Assembly (NCBI GenBank): GCA_028751875.1
Contig: CM054167.1
Location: 19,704,059 to 19,768,058 of the forward strand
From: Rapana venosa
Taxonomy: Eukaryota > Mollusca > Gastropoda > Neogastropoda > Muricidae
Direction of reading: 5' to 3'
Length of the DNA stretch: 64,000 nt
Position 1 is the first letter of the stretch; each line of letters opens with the position of its first letter. This document shows, piece after piece, positions 10,515-22,394 of this stretch. A model generated the notes under the pieces. That model saw only the letters and a list, made by a program, of their open reading frames with translations, was not told the DNA's origin and searched no databases. The position numbers and the translations under genes are program-made.

Positions 10515-10975
10515 TATCCATATTTCTGTATGCCTGTGAATCATGGACCCTGACTGCAGATTTGGAGAGAAGAGTACAGGCAGTGGAGATGAGATGCTTT
10601 CGGAGACTCCTTGGCATCTCCTACAAAGACCACATAAGCAACGAAAGCGTGCATAACAGAATCCAGCAAACCATTGGACCCTATGAGAACCTTCTAACGA
10701 TCGTGAAAAAGCGTAAACTTAAGTGGTATGGGCATGTCACAAGATCCCAAGGAATTACAAAGACAGTTTTGCAAGGCACTGTCCAAGGAGGAAGAAGAAG
10801 AGGCAGACCAAGGAAGAGCTGGGAGGATAACATCAGTGAATGGACAGGCCTAGAACTCAACAAAACCCTGAGAAAGGCAGAACAGAGAGAGGAATGGAGG
10901 GAACTGGTTGCTGAGTCTTTGAGGGTGCCCCCACGGTCGTCAGACTACGGGACAGATAGATAGATAGATAGAAAC
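10515..10975 (+). mobile_element. LINE C-terminal fragment with (GATA)n tail
   Basis: An open frame (10562-10963) contains VEMRCFRRLLGISYKDHISN, KKRKLKWYGHVTRSQG and GGRRRGRPRKSWEDNISEWT, the C-terminal domain of RTE-like reverse transcriptases. It ends in gatagatagatag. A nearly identical, longer copy is at 52545-53190. Confidence 0.85.
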
Positions 10976-11104
10976 ACACACACACACACACACGCGCATG
11001 CACGTGTGCATACACACAAACACAATGAAATGCAAATGTTCATTTCTTGTATTTGAAATATTCTGCTTCTTCTTCTTCTTTGAACACTTTGAACTATTGT
11101 TGGC

Positions 11105-11400
11105 CGTCTAATGAGTGAAAATGAGTTGCGCTGCCATTAAGCTCCTGACAAGCCAGGCCCAGCACATCCAACTTTGGCGTGGGAGAGAACTATCTGTTAA
11201 GTCTTTCTGGGAAAAAGGGCAGGAGAATGGACCAAGAAGGCAGAAAATAGACAAGAAGGAGGTGGCAGGAAGAAAAGGAACAAGGCAGAAACAAAGAGAG
11301 AAGGATAGAAAAGAGGGAATTTCAAGCATAGAATTTCCAGAAGGCGGGGATGCTATTTATACTGACAGGCCCCTGGCATCCCCACAGAGGGAAGGGGTAA
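11105..11400. repeat. Dispersed repeat, family H
   Basis: Contains aatgagttgcgctgccatta, ccaggcccagcacatccaac, aggcagaaaatagacaagaa and ctgacaggcccctggcatcc segments, in opposite orientation to 13910-14220. Confidence 0.75.
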
Positions 11401-11484
11401 GATTTGAAATTCGTGTGCCTGAATGCAAAAGTAAGACTAAAACCAATATGTTCCCCTTTCACCACCACCACACACACACACACA

Positions 11485-11670
11485 TCAACCCCCCCCCCCC
11501 CCCCCCCCCCAAAAAACCCCCAACCAAAACAACACTAACAAAAACCTGACACAACAAACATCCACCTACCTTCTATCTTGACACATCAACCCCACCCCAC
11601 CCCCACCCCCCAAAAAAACCCCCAACCAAAACAACAACAACAAAACCTGACACAACAAACATCCACCTAC
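11485..11670. repeat. Poly-C tract and 100-bp duplication of the exon 8 donor region
   Basis: The stretch cctgacacaacaaacatcc through the acctaccttctatcttgaca segment occurs at 11546-11585 and again 100 bp later at 11646-11685. On the minus strand it contains the last 15 bases of gene 1 exon 8 and the donor gtaggt. The outer copy is therefore a decoy 5' splice site within the intron. Confidence 0.85.
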
Positions 11671-11983
11671 CTTCTATCTTGACACCGCCCTCAACAAAAT
11701 GCTTCAGCAAACAGTCCACCACGTCCAAAACCACGACCCTCACTCCCATCCCATTTTCCGCGACCCCATCCCCGCTCGTCCACCCCAAACAGTCCTGGAG
11801 CATTTCCCCGCACAGCATCACCAGGACCGCAGGATTCAGCTCTTCCAGCCAATCGCTGAAGCCGACACTGAGCGTGGCCTTTAAGCAGCCAATCAGAAGC
11901 CTCAGGGCAAAGAGACTTGTGGACTGAGAATCCCTGTCACCGAGCGCGGTGACGATCAAAGGCAGGACAGAGGAAGACAGGAA
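11671..11983 (-). CDS. Gene 1 exon 8
   Basis: 313 nt, phase 0 to 1, donor gtaggt. The acceptor that keeps phase with exon 7 is cagctgag before TTCCTG; the upstream ctccag would give another phase. Encodes FLSSSVLPLIVTALGDRD, TSLFALRLLIGCLKATLSVG, ELNPAVLVMLCGEMLQDCLG and VVVLDVVDCLLKHFVEGGVK, four strongly hydrophobic helices, the clearest HEAT/ARM-like part of the gene. Confidence 0.75.
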
Positions 11984-12079
11984 CTCAGCTGGAGGAAGGA
12001 GAGGGGGATTGTGGGAAGAGTTCACGACCGTTGGCTGAAAAAGACCAGATATTATCAAGCGTTAGTGTTACTTCATCAA

Positions 12080-12395
12080 CATTATGAATCGATATCGCAT
12101 GCTTGTGATGATCTGAAGTCTGTAGCTAGTACCAACAGACTGCGCTGGTTTGGGCATGTTCAATGGAAAGCAGACCACCACATCATAAAAAGAGCAATGA
12201 ACTTCGTAGTGGATGGAAAGAGACCAAAGGGAAGACCTAGCACGACCTGGGCTGCCTGTATTGCAGATGATCTTTAGAGAAAGGGGCATAAATAAGGAGG
12301 AGGAAGCTCAAAACAGAGAGAGATGGAGAAGGCTCATCAATGTCAAACCTCCCCTGGGAGAAACATGACAAAAAAGGAAGAAGAAGAAGAAGATG
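12080..12395 (+). mobile_element. LINE 3' fragment (C-terminal domain)
   Basis: The frame contains DLKSVASTNRLRWFGHVQWK, KRAMNFVVDGKRPKGRPST and TWAACIADDL, then gaagaagaagaagatg. A second copy is at 46290-46560 and a reverse fragment at 62640-62760. C-terminal tail of an RTE-like polymerase. Confidence 0.8.
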
Positions 12396-12537
12396 CTTGT
12401 GGGGGAGGAAGAGGGGGCGGGGTTGCTTGTTATCTTATTTCTTGGCTAGAGCTCTGAGGTTCACTGCTGGTGATATTTTTACGTATGCGACCATTTTTTT
12501 CTTCACCAGTAAGCTAGCTGCATTCTGACTTCCATCA

Positions 12538-12538
12538 A

Positions 12539-12577
<39 letters not shown>

Positions 12578-12640
12578 GTATGGTGGTGGTGGTTGTGGTG
12601 GTGGTGATGATGATGCTGATGACGATGATGATGATGTATG
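12538..12640. repeat. (CAT)n / (GGT)n trinucleotide tract
   Basis: catcatcat run from 12538 to 12577 followed by ggtggtggttgtggtggtg and gatgatg. Confidence 0.9.
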
Positions 12641-12711
12641 CAATTTATAACGCTGAATATTGTAAAGCAACAAATCAAATGGCTTACATTCAAATCGTCT
12701 ACACGCATGTA

Positions 12712-13000
12712 AAAGGTAAAGGTAAAGGAGTCCCATAACCTATAAGGTCGTAGGGGAGCAAGGCGTCAGAGACCTCACTTCTCTAGGGCCAGCATATTGA
12801 GGGCGGCGCCCATCTCCTCTCCCTCGCTGCTTTACCTTCCCTGACCCTAAAGAGGGCAGGTACCCATTTACAGCTGGGTGAACTGTACTGAAGCCAAGGC
12901 ACGCAAACGGTCACCCATCCAACTAGTAACCACGCTCAACGCTGCTTAACTTGGCTGGGGGAAAGCGAGTGCTCTGACCACTGAGCTATCCCATCCCCCT
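12712..13000 (-). mobile_element. Chimeric tRNA/5S SINE, reverse orientation
   Basis: Full-length minus-strand copy: tail ggtaaaggagtcccataacc, body gagggcggcgcccatctcct and ccctaaagagggcaggtacc, then ggtcacccatccaactagta (5S-like) and gctatcccatcccc (tRNA-like start). Compare 47105-47400. Confidence 0.85.
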
Positions 13001-13304
13001 ACTCGCATGTGATCGCCCATAAATATGATGAATATATATCAAATCTATTTTATTCTGGTATTGTGTTTTATATCAGTGTGTATGTGTACTGATACTTTGT
13101 ACTGATGTACATAATCTGTATATTACTTTAGCACTACATTTTTGAAAGTGAGTGAGACCAGATATCAAATTATTTATTCCATGATATAATGCAATGAATG
13201 AATGATTTGCAGAGCACATAAAAAAGAGAGAGAAGGCAATTAAAAGGAGAGTGGTGGGAAAATTTTTTTTTTTGGGGGGGGAGGAGGATAAACTGATACA
13301 AGAT

Positions 13305-13400
13305 ATGACACACACACATATAAAACACACACACACACACATACTCACTCACACACACACATACTCACTCACACACACACACACAAGCACACGCGTGTGT
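13305..13400. repeat. CA-rich microsatellite
   Basis: (CA)n with actcactc interruptions. A second CA tract with (AAAT)n in front lies at 13550-13680; between them is a SINE body fragment (13425-13550). Confidence 0.85.
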
Positions 13401-13909
13401 ACCCCCCCCCACAAAAACACACATCTTGCGCATATGTTGTGTGCCAGTGGGAACGGATTAAAAAATTTACAAAACCATAAACACACAGGGACTGGATGTA
13501 AAAAAAAGCACACGAGTGTTTATTCCATTATCCTTAGAATAAAAGAATAAATAAATTAAATAAATAAATAAAATAAATAAATAAACACACACACAACACA
13601 TACACACTAACACACACACACACACACACACACAAGAACACACACACCCGAACACAAACACACACTAACACACACACTCACCTTCACCAAGGAAGAAAGG
13701 AGATTCACAAAGTTTGTCTGCTCTTTCGAGTCAAAGCTGCGATTCTGGAGAACCGAATGCAGGCAATGGTTCAGCAGAGAACAATGAGGGTGGTGCAACG
13801 GATGAGAGCTTCGCATCACTGCCGGAATCAGTTGAAACACCTGCACAGCATTCAGGAAAATCACGATACACCACAACTCAAATTCACAAACCATTTATCA
13901 TCCATGCTC

Positions 13910-14220
13910 TCCCCCCTTGTGGAGATGTTAGGGGCCTGTCCGTATAAATAGCATCCCCACCTTCTGGAAATTCTGTGCTAGGAATTCCCTCGTTTCGTTG
14001 TTTCTGCTTTATTCCTTTTCTTCCTGTCACCACCTCCTTGTCTATTTTCTGCCTTTGTAGTCCCATTCTCCTGCCTTTTTTTCCTTTCCAAGAAAGATTT
14101 AAAAGATAACAATTTTCTCTTATGTTAAAGTCGGATGTGCTGGGCCTGACTTGTCAGTTGCTTAACGGCAGTGCGATGAATTTTTGCTCATATGACGAAC
14201 AACAGTTGCTGTCTGAGAGT
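13910..14220. repeat. Dispersed repeat, family H
   Basis: Contains ggggcctgtccgtataaata, attctgtgctaggaattccc, attttctgcctttgtagtcc and cggatgtgctgggcctgact segments, reverse to 11105-11400. Confidence 0.75.
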
Positions 14221-15299
14221 TTGAAGAAGAAGAAATCACACATGCCCTCCTGTACTTGTACAAAAGGAAATGAAAAATATTCCAAAAGAAAATCTAAAGC
14301 CACTGATAATGAAATAAATTATTTCAGAAGAAATTTGATCAGAAAACCAAAGTACAGAAATTCACCAATTTTTTTTTTTTTTTTAGAGGACAAATGGTCT
14401 TAGCAATTTTGAAAGCCCTGCCACATTGACCGCATATTTTCTTCAACTATCCGTTGTTTGAAAAGACTTTCAGCCAACCTCAATCATGGTGTATGTATAT
14501 ATAAATAACATGTGCACACACACACACATGCATACACGCACACTTATTTACCCACTCACTTACAAATACAAATAAAACATCCAGCACAATATTTGCACAC
14601 AAACACACACATACAAACACAGAGCAACACCAAGACAAAAGCAAACACATTAACAGGTTTGGATGATATTCAGAGTAAAATGAATGGGAGACAATGATTG
14701 CTATATGAAATTCAATCTTAAAAATAGTCAGTTTAAGTTATATCAATGCTACAGTCCTTCGGATGAGGCTATACACCAAGGCCCCATGTGCAAACGCATG
14801 CAAAAAACATCTTGCGCACACATTAAAAACCTATTACACTTTTCAGAAAAGTACGCCACTGCGAGACCAGTAAGAACGTTTGACAAAATTTTTAAACTGC
14901 ATGCACTTAAAATATGTTTGTCCATCATGTTCGACAATGACTTCTAAAACAGCAGAGGAGGCAGCTGCTGTTTAAGAAATTGGGCAGAAATGTGATTATA
15001 GTGGAGATGCCTTGCACTTAGGAGTCATGTTAAGACACCATTACCTGGCTACCTTAATGGCGGGTAAAAACAGACGCATAAGCAAAATCTCAACGTTAGT
15101 AAACCTCAGAGCTCTAGCCGAGAAATAAAAATTAAAAAAAAACTTTCATCATACAAATAAAACAATAAATATCATATTTCAATCCCTCCCCACTCCCACC
15201 CCGACATAAAGAAAGAAGTCTTTAAATTCCCTTTTTTTGTGTGTGATTAAGTTACCTTGACCGATGCTGTACCAGAAATAACGCCTAGAGCGCTACTCC

Positions 15300-15800
15300 A
15301 TAGTAATAATACATGGAATTTATATAGCGCTATATCTTGCAGAGACAAATCAAAGCGCTTGCACTCAACTCATTCTTACCAGTCATACAACCAGTAACAA
15401 TTAACAGTTCCAACAAGTCCAAATGTGCACGCACGCACACACACACACACACAGGTCACACACCTTGGCAGGGCGATAGAATCTCGGCTGTTGAAGGCAG
15501 GGAAAAGCTATGAGATGAAGCAGGAAAGGAAAATCTTAGAACTGAAATAAATATGTCTTGAGACTGGATTTTAAAATGACATAAGAAGGCTTTTGGTGAA
15601 GAGAGAGAGGGAGGTCATTCCAGATCGATGGATCAGAAATAGAGAAAGAGCGGCGGCCGACAGTGGATTAGTTGAATCTAGGCATTCGTAAGGACAAGGT
15701 ATCTGCAGCAGAGCGGAGGGAATGAGAAGGAGTGTATAAGTGAAGACATTCACAGAGGTAGGAGGGTGCTGTTTAGTGGAGACATTTGTAACAGAGTTAC
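15300..15800 (-). mobile_element. LINE 3' end, reverse orientation
   Basis: On the minus strand the tail ends in gcgctatataaattccat and the coding remnant contains YECLDSTNP and AAALSLFLIHRSGMTSLSLF, homologous to the C-terminus at 6056-6526. The copy begins about 40 bp from gene 1 exon 7. Confidence 0.75.
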
Positions 15801-15841
15801 AGTTACAGATAGTCTTCTGAGACTGACGGCTGTCAACTTAC

Positions 15842-15949
15842 CTTGACAACAAGCGGAATCTGTCCCTCGCTAGAGACGGCGGTGCCGACAGCGTAACGGG
15901 TAAAGGTCAGGAGGTCCTGCAGAGCCAATGGCAGGATGTCACACAGATT
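15842..15949 (-). CDS. Gene 1 exon 7
   Basis: 108 nt, phase 0 to 0, acceptor atatttcag and donor gtaagt. Encodes NLCDILPLALQDLLTFTRY and AVGTAVSSEGQIPLVVK. Confidence 0.75.
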
Positions 15950-16074
15950 CTGAAATATGCAGGGTCAAAAGGTCATGAACAGCCAATCACATAGCACAGG
16001 TGAATTATACATCAAAATAAACTTGGGACTTAGTTCCACACCTTGTGAAGCAAATTATGATTTTCATACAACTG

Positions 16075-16425
16075 ATATTGATCCAGGTTAAAAGCTGTGT
16101 CAATTATTGATATCAGCTAATAGCCAAGGCCTACACTAAAATGTTGTTATGTTGTAAAATGTTGTTGAGATTGCCTTCAGCCATGACAAGCTCTTAACAT
16201 AACAACCTGCACTCTTCCTTTAAGGGAGAAAAAAAATCCTCTGAAGTTAGAGTGTGGCTGCCTGTATGGCGAGGCACTTAAAAAACCAGTCATACACACA
16301 AACTTCTCATTCAGCGTGCAATTTCAATCTCACAGTGATTCCCAGGTGGGATGAGTTGAGTCAGAGCGCACATTGTGGGTGACCCCCCAGAGTGTTAAAC
16401 TGGGGAACACACAACAACAACAGCA
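16075..16425 (-). mobile_element. SINE family E, reverse orientation
   Basis: Contains gttaaaagctgtgtcaatta, gattgccttcagccatgaca, gtatggcgaggcacttaaaa, ttctcattcagcgtgcaatt and ends in acaacaacaac. Same order as 49280-49600 and 52070-52400. Confidence 0.8.
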
Positions 16426-16639
16426 TAAAAACTGATATACCAAAGCATAATATGTACATGCACACATGTTGGATCACAAGGCATGTAACAATCGGACAAA
16501 ACACCCGCTACCTACTGAATATGAGTAAGGTAAGTATACGACCTGCGTGAGTGTGTGCGCAAGCTTTTGAAAAACATTTTGACTACTGAAATTTTATCTC
16601 ACAGATTTTGTCTGCAGCGCACCATGTTTGTAAATATCT

Positions 16640-16770
16640 GTTTGTTTAAACTATTGACTATTTATCATTCATTGCATGACTGTGTAAGATTAGGTTGAAT
16701 GCATGCGCTTTGATTTGTCTTTGCAAGATATAGCGCTATATATAAGTTCCATTCATTATTATTATTAATA
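16640..16770 (+). repeat. LINE-type 3' tail fragment with (ATT)n
   Basis: attgcatgactgtgtaagat, gcgctttgatttgtctttgc and agcgctatatataagttcca, as in the 6650-6725 tail. Similar short tails lie at 17765-17840, 28480-28545, 48450-48500 and 58035-58085. Confidence 0.8.
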
Positions 16771-16893
16771 TCTAGAGGTAAGAAAAAAGCAAAACAAAAA
16801 ACCAACGAAAAAAGTCAAGACAAACACATACAAAAACCCAACACACACACACAAAACAAACAAGACAGACGGACGGACGGACGGACCACCTAC

Positions 16894-17055
16894 CTTGTGA
16901 GCGACACTGGCAGACACCTTGTTAAAGACGACCGTCAGCATCTGTTCAAAATCCGACACAAGGAGCAGACTGGGCTGAAGGACATCTGCCTGCCTCTCCA
17001 CCAAGATCTTCTCCTGCACCCCTGGGGGAAGCTGAGAAAATGTCTTCGAAACCAA
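16894..17055 (-). CDS. Gene 1 exon 6
   Basis: 162 nt, phase 0 to 0, acceptor gttttttcag, donor gtaggt. Encodes LVSKTFSQLPPGVQEKILVE, RQADVLQPSLLLVSDFEQML and TVVFNKVSASVAHK. On the coding strand the donor is followed immediately by a (GTCC)n and GT-rich tract (16800-16893). Confidence 0.8.
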
Positions 17056-17084
17056 CTGAAAAAACAAAAAAAATATATATCCCT

Positions 17085-17215
17085 GAAGTCGTAATACAGC
17101 TACCTAAATGGTGGTGTGGGGGTGGGGAGGGGTGTTTAAAAAATGGTCGCATACGTAACAAATCTCACCATTGGTGATGTCAAGAGTACTTGCCAAGGAA
17201 CAAAAAAAAAAAGAT
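17085..17215 (-). repeat. Short family D-tail repeat with TCACCATTGGTGA core
   Basis: About 110-130 bp unit with gtcgcatacg, aatctcaccattggtgat and gccaagga. Numerous copies in both orientations: 18460-18595, 18640-18790, 18860-18960, 19985-20080, 28565-28620, 37395-37550, 38740-38890, 39340-39470, 41745-41855, 44945-45045, 48695-48800, 61535-61640. Full-length copies with a tRNA-like head are listed under family D. Confidence 0.8.
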
Positions 17216-17274
17216 AGAATAAAATGAATAATAATCATCAAATAAAATGTTTTTAAAAAAAATACACATATGTG

Positions 17275-17279
<5 letters not shown>

Positions 17280-17345
<66 letters not shown>
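17280..17345. repeat. (AT)n microsatellite
   Basis: More than 30 uninterrupted at dinucleotides. Confidence 0.95.
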
Positions 17346-17347
<2 letters not shown>

Positions 17348-17387
17348 TGACGCTGCACGCAACAACCATGGATAAGGGTAAAAATTA

Positions 17388-17482
17388 TCAGAGAATGAGA
17401 TTATGTGCAATCTAAAAATTATCAGAGAATGAGATTATGTGCAATCTAAAAATTATCAGAGAATGAGATTATGTGCAATCTA
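17388..17482. repeat. 32-bp tandem repeat, 3 copies
   Basis: Unit atctaaaaattatcagagaa tgagattatgtgcaatct repeated three times with almost no divergence. Confidence 0.85.
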
Positions 17483-18000
17483 AGAAAAGAGACCATTCTG
17501 AACAAGACACAAAAAACCAGATTTCAGTTATCTGTATTACATTTTGAGATACACATGTTGGAGTCTCCCGGTGATCAGTGACCGCGGCTTTAGCGGTGTT
17601 CACTTTAACAGCACACAGCAGGAAACTACAGATGGCGACTTGTCTATGATTATTGTGTGCAGCATCACATGTAGTGTGTGCCTGAGTGTGCGGGCGAGCA
17701 AGCGAGCGTGTGTGTATACATTTGAATTTGTAAAAACACCTGGCTGCATGTGAATGAGTAGGATGAATGAAAGCGCTTTGATTTGTTTTTTGCAAGATAT
17801 AGCGCTATATAAATTCCATGTATTATTATTACCATTATTATTATATCATCATACATACATACATACACACATAAATATATATGAGCAGGCATCCTTTAGT
17901 CTCGGAAGACTATGGAGTTGCGCTCTAGGTGTTAATTCTGGTACAGTATAGGGTGTGGCTGGCCAGTCCAATGTGGGAATGACAGTCCTTATGGCAGAGG

Positions 18001-18036
<36 letters not shown>

Positions 18037-18220
18037 TCATGCACACACACACACACTCATGACAAATACACTCACACATACACACACTCACACACATTCA
18101 TGACAATCACGCTCTCACTGACACACACACTCACTTATGACAAACACACTCACACACCGACACACACACACTCTCACACACACACTCTCTCTCTCACACG
18201 CACGCACACACAGAGAGTTT
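18001..18220. repeat. CA/CACT microsatellite region
   Basis: (CA)n from 18001, then actcacac-type variants to about 18215. Source of spurious ORFs. Confidence 0.9.
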
Positions 18221-18296
18221 CTAACAGTACATTATTATTATTTTTTTTAATATCATATATACAAATTTATCAACAACAAAAGAAAACTGAACATAC

Positions 18297-18426
18297 CTCT
18301 GCACAAACGTCTCTCTCCTTCCTCCTAGGATGGTCTTTTGCAATCTGTCGGAAAATATCCACCAAGTGTCTGAAGTCCGACTCTGTGCTCAGCAGAGAGG
18401 GATACTTGTGAAGAAAATCCAGAAAC
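18297..18426 (-). CDS. Gene 1 exon 5
   Basis: 130 nt, phase 2 to 0, acceptor tgttggcag, donor gtatgt. Encodes FLDFLHKYPSLLSTESDFR, HLVDIFRQIAKDHPRRKE and RDVCAE. Confidence 0.8.
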
Positions 18427-19009
18427 CTGCCAACATAACATAAATGCAAAATCCCTGAAGTTGGAATGCAGCTACCTTATTGGTGAGCAACAACGGTCGC
18501 ATAATATATATATATAGATATATACATACATACATACAATACACAAAATCTCACCATTGGTGAACCTCAGAGCTCTAGCCAAGGAAGGAAAAACAAATTA
18601 CAGACCAGTGATTATACTGTTGTTGTTTTGTGTTTCTTTTAGGTTCCTCTGCTAGAGCTCCAAGGTTCATCAACAGTGAGATTTTTGTGTGTGCAACCAT
18701 TCCTCCCCCCCCCTTCCCCACCCCACCTCCAACCACCACCATTTAGGTAGGCGCATTCTAACTTCAGGGATGGTGTCTAAACACGACACCTGAAAAAGTA
18801 AAAGAAGTTCAAGAAGAAGAAAATGCACACAAAAACCATGACACCAGACACCTGCCAACATAAATGACAATGCCTGAAGTCAGAATGCAGCTACCTTAAT
18901 GGTGAGCAAAAATGGTTGCATATATATATGCCTTAGAGCTCTAGCTCCCCTCCCCCCCTCTCCCAAAAAAAAAAAAAAAACCCAGAGAAGAAAAAAACAC
19001 ACACACACC

Positions 19010-19330
19010 CAAACCATGACACCTGTGCGCATGCATTTTTAATTTTGTCATCCGTTCCTAATGGCACAAAATGGCCGACTCTTCTGAAAGGCAGAACAGG
19101 TTTTTAAACACGTGCGCAAAAGGTTCTGCATGCATAAATTTGCACATGTATGGGGCCTCGGTTTTTAGACTCATCCGAAGGACTTTGAAATTCACTGAAT
19201 GATTCAGTTAAATTTTCTCATCAAAACTGCGAAGAGAGGGTAAGGTTGGGGATCAAACCCAGAACCTCGAAGTTTAGTTCTCAGGCAGGTGAAGGTCTTA
19301 ACCATCCTGCCACCTTCCTCCTTGTTATGA
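19010..19330 (-). mobile_element. SINE family B, reverse orientation
   Basis: Body gcacaaaatggccgactctt, gcaaaaggttctgcatgc, catgtatggggcctcggttt, then the head ggggatcaaacccagaacct and accatcctgccaccttcctc. Confidence 0.8.
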
Positions 19331-19484
19331 TTTTTTTTTTAAAACTGGAGAAAACAAACATGTACAAACAAAAGAACTGAGGAAAACAAAATTAATCAAG
19401 CCTGCCTTTGAGTGGGATTGAAAAAATAAAGTTAAAAAAGTAATAGTATCTTTAGAACAAAAAACAAAACCCACTTAAGAGTGC

Positions 19485-19680
19485 TATCCTCTGAAGTCAG
19501 AGTATGGCTGCCTATATGGCGAGGTACTTAAAAACAGCCATACACGCAAACTTCTCATTGAAGAAGCAATTCCAATCTCACGGCGATTCCCAGGTGGGAT
19601 GAGTGAATCAGAGTGCACATTCTGGGTGACCCCCCCCCTCACCCCCCAACCCCTGCGCCGAAACACACAACAACAACAAT
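19485..19680 (-). mobile_element. SINE family E fragment, reverse orientation
   Basis: tgcctatatggcgaggtact, acttctcattgaagaagcaa, ggtgggatgagtgaatcaga and terminal caacaacaa. It ends about 20 bp from gene 1 exon 4. Confidence 0.75.
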
Positions 19681-19700
19681 TATATTAATTAACGACTTAC

Positions 19701-19755
19701 CCTGCAAACCACCAGTCCTTTAAATCTCTCTTGGCCAGCCCGTACTGCAGACAAT
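19701..19755 (-). CDS. Gene 1 exon 4 (short)
   Basis: 55 nt, phase 1 to 2, acceptor tttttacag, donor gtaagt. Encodes CLQYGLAKRDLKDWWFAG. Short, but phase-compatible with both neighbours and bounded by good splice sites. Confidence 0.7.
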
Positions 19756-19887
19756 CTGTAAAAAAAAAAGAAAAATGTGCACAAAAAACCCCAGTCAGTA
19801 TATTACATGAAGGAAGACAGGCACCCACATAAGCATATATATGATATATTATATAAAGACAAGCACCCACATATGCATATATATATG

Positions 19888-19889
<2 letters not shown>

Positions 19890-19956
<67 letters not shown>
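19890..19956. repeat. (AT)n microsatellite with flanking duplicated block
   Basis: The (AT)n follows two copies of the gacaggcacccacataagca-like segment (19817 and 19859). Confidence 0.9.
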
Positions 19957-19960
<4 letters not shown>

Positions 19961-20329
19961 ATTTAATTTTTTTCTTTATGATCCCCAGCTAGAGCTCCAC
20001 AGTTCTTCACCAATGGTGAGATTTTTGCGTATGCGACTGATCCCCCCCCTCCCCCCCCCCACCCCTACCAACCATTTAGTTAGCCAACACAAACATGTAT
20101 ACACACACACAGAAACATTGAAAACACACACACATGCGCGTGTACACACGCACACAACATACACGCCAAATTATGACCAAGACCTATCCAGATGTAACCA
20201 GCGGTTAAAGAACAACCCAATAAAACCACCAAAACCCCCCCACCAAAATTCAAACCAATGCATTGTGCACATTCCACGACATGAATTCAATGCTGCCCAC
20301 AATTTATCGGACCACTCACACCAAGGAGG

Positions 20330-20790
20330 TCACCATGAATCTGTGGTCTAGCAGTAAAAGGATGGGGTAAGTCACAGGTTCGATCCCTGTATGTTGTGTT
20401 GTTGTTGTTGTTGTGCGTTCTCCAGCTTAACAGTAACAATAACACTCTGGGGGGTCACCCAGAACGTGCACTCTGACTCACTCATCCCACCTAGGAATCA
20501 CTGTGAGATTGAAATTGAGAAGTTTACATGGATGATTGCTTTTTAAGTATCTTGCCATGATATATACAGCCAGCCATACTCCGACTTCAGAGGATTTTTT
20601 TTCTCCTTTAAAGGAGTGTGCAGGTTGGTATGTTAAGAGCTTTGTCATGGCTGAAAGCAAGATCAACACACTTAACAACATGACAATTTTTTAGTGTAGG
20701 CCTTGGCTTTTACAAGTTTTAGCCGAGTTAAAAACTGACACAGCTTTTGGGCTGGGCCAATGATCCCTGTTTGAACCCCAAATTTTCTTC
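20330..20790 (+). mobile_element. SINE family E with tRNA-like head
   Basis: Most complete copy. Head: gtggtctagcagtaa (A box-like) and caggttcgatccctg (B box). Then (GTT)n, the gtgcgttctccagcttaaca segment, ggggtcacccagaacgtgca, gaatcactgtgagattgaaa and cagaggattttttttctcct. The last part reaches gggctgggccaatgatccct. Confidence 0.75.
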
Positions 20791-20819
20791 CATCCACTAG
20801 ACCTTGAGTTAGTGGTCTG

Positions 20820-21062
20820 GGTGAAAGTATTTCAAGTCCTTCGGATGAGACTATAAACTGAGGCCCCGTAAGCGAACGCACACAGAACATTTTGCACACA
20901 CATTAAATCCTGTTCCGCTTTTCGTAAGAGTAGGCCATTGTGTGTTGGTGGGAACGGATGACAAAATTTACAAAACCGCATACACACGAGGACTGGATGT
21001 AAAAAAGCACATAAGTGCTTATTCCATTATCCTTGACATAAAATAAATAAATAAATAAATAT
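20820..21062 (+). mobile_element. SINE family A/B body
   Basis: tccttcggatgagactataa, gaggccccgtaagcgaacgc, attttgcacacacattaaat, cattgtgtgttggtgggaac, gcacataagtgcttattcca and (AAAT)n tail. Confidence 0.8.
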
Positions 21063-22394
21063 TTTGAATGAGATGATAAGCTAAGGTCCCATGAGTAACA
21101 CACTTTCAGTGCACACATAAAAGTTGTTCATGAAAAAATTCTGAGAGAAAAAAAGCCACACATGAAGACAACTGACACAATTTTTTTTTTGTAAATCAAT
21201 GAAAAAACCTTGAATGATTGTTCTGCTCATTAACACAGCTCTCCCTGGGGAGAGCAGCCTGAATTTTTTAGAGAAATGTTTCATGACATGAATGTGGTAA
21301 ATACTAAAAAAAGTCATAATAATGATATAATACAAAGATGAAAAAAACATTAATTCCAGTTAAGGACCCTTCAATATTAAAAAAAAACCAACAACAACAG
21401 ACAAGAAAGAAAAGAGAGGACACTAAAATCCTCTTTTTGCAGAGGAAGAGGGGGATATTCCTTTGCTTTTAAAAGCAGACAAGTAAAAACACAACACCCA
21501 AGTGTTTGGCAGAGCAAAATTTTTTTTTTTCTTCAGACTGAAAGATTGGCTGCAGACACATTTACTGACAGTAAAAACCATGCTTGTTTTGTTTGTTTTG
21601 GGGTTGTTTTTTGTTGAGTTGTTTGTTGTTTTGGGGGGTTGGTTTTGGGGTTGTTTTTGTGTGTGTGTGTTGTTGGTTTTTTGGGGTTTTTTGGGGGGGA
21701 GTGCTTGGGGTTTGTTTTTGTTAATATCTTACAATACTGGCCCAGGCCAAAAGTTGTCAGTTATTGATGTCAGCTAATTGCCAAGGCCTACACTAAAATG
21801 TTGTTATGTTGTAAAATATTGTGTTGAGATTGCCTATATGGTGAGGTACTTTACTCATACCAAGTAAAAAGGGGAGATAAGCACCCCCATGCCCAAGCAA
21901 TTTTGAGTTTACTGATTTGAAAAGTGGGTGACCCAATAAAAAAAATTATTAAAAAAAAAACTGCTGGTTTGTTTGTGATGAAATTTGGAATGTGTGTGGA
22001 AGAGTGTGTGTTATGTATCTTACAACAACAAAAAACTAACACAAAAGTGAAATTTTTTCTATAATAACAATTTTATTCAGTACAAAAAACCCCCAGAAAC
22101 AGGTATTGACAAACTTGCCCGATAGCCATTGACCTGTTTTTTGAGCTGATGATTCACAGCAGCTCAAGAATAATCCAAGTGCAACACATAATAATCCAAT
22201 TGGAACTTGAAAAACACTTTAAAAAAAAAGAAATTGTCAGAATTCTGGTTGATATGAAGGCAGTTGATTTCTCAGTTTTTGGTATGAGCTCAGCAGTCGA
22301 CTGTATACTTACACACACGCACACACACACTCACACTATATGGAATTTATATAGTGCTGAATCTTGTAAAGTAACAAATCAAAGCGCTCAGATT

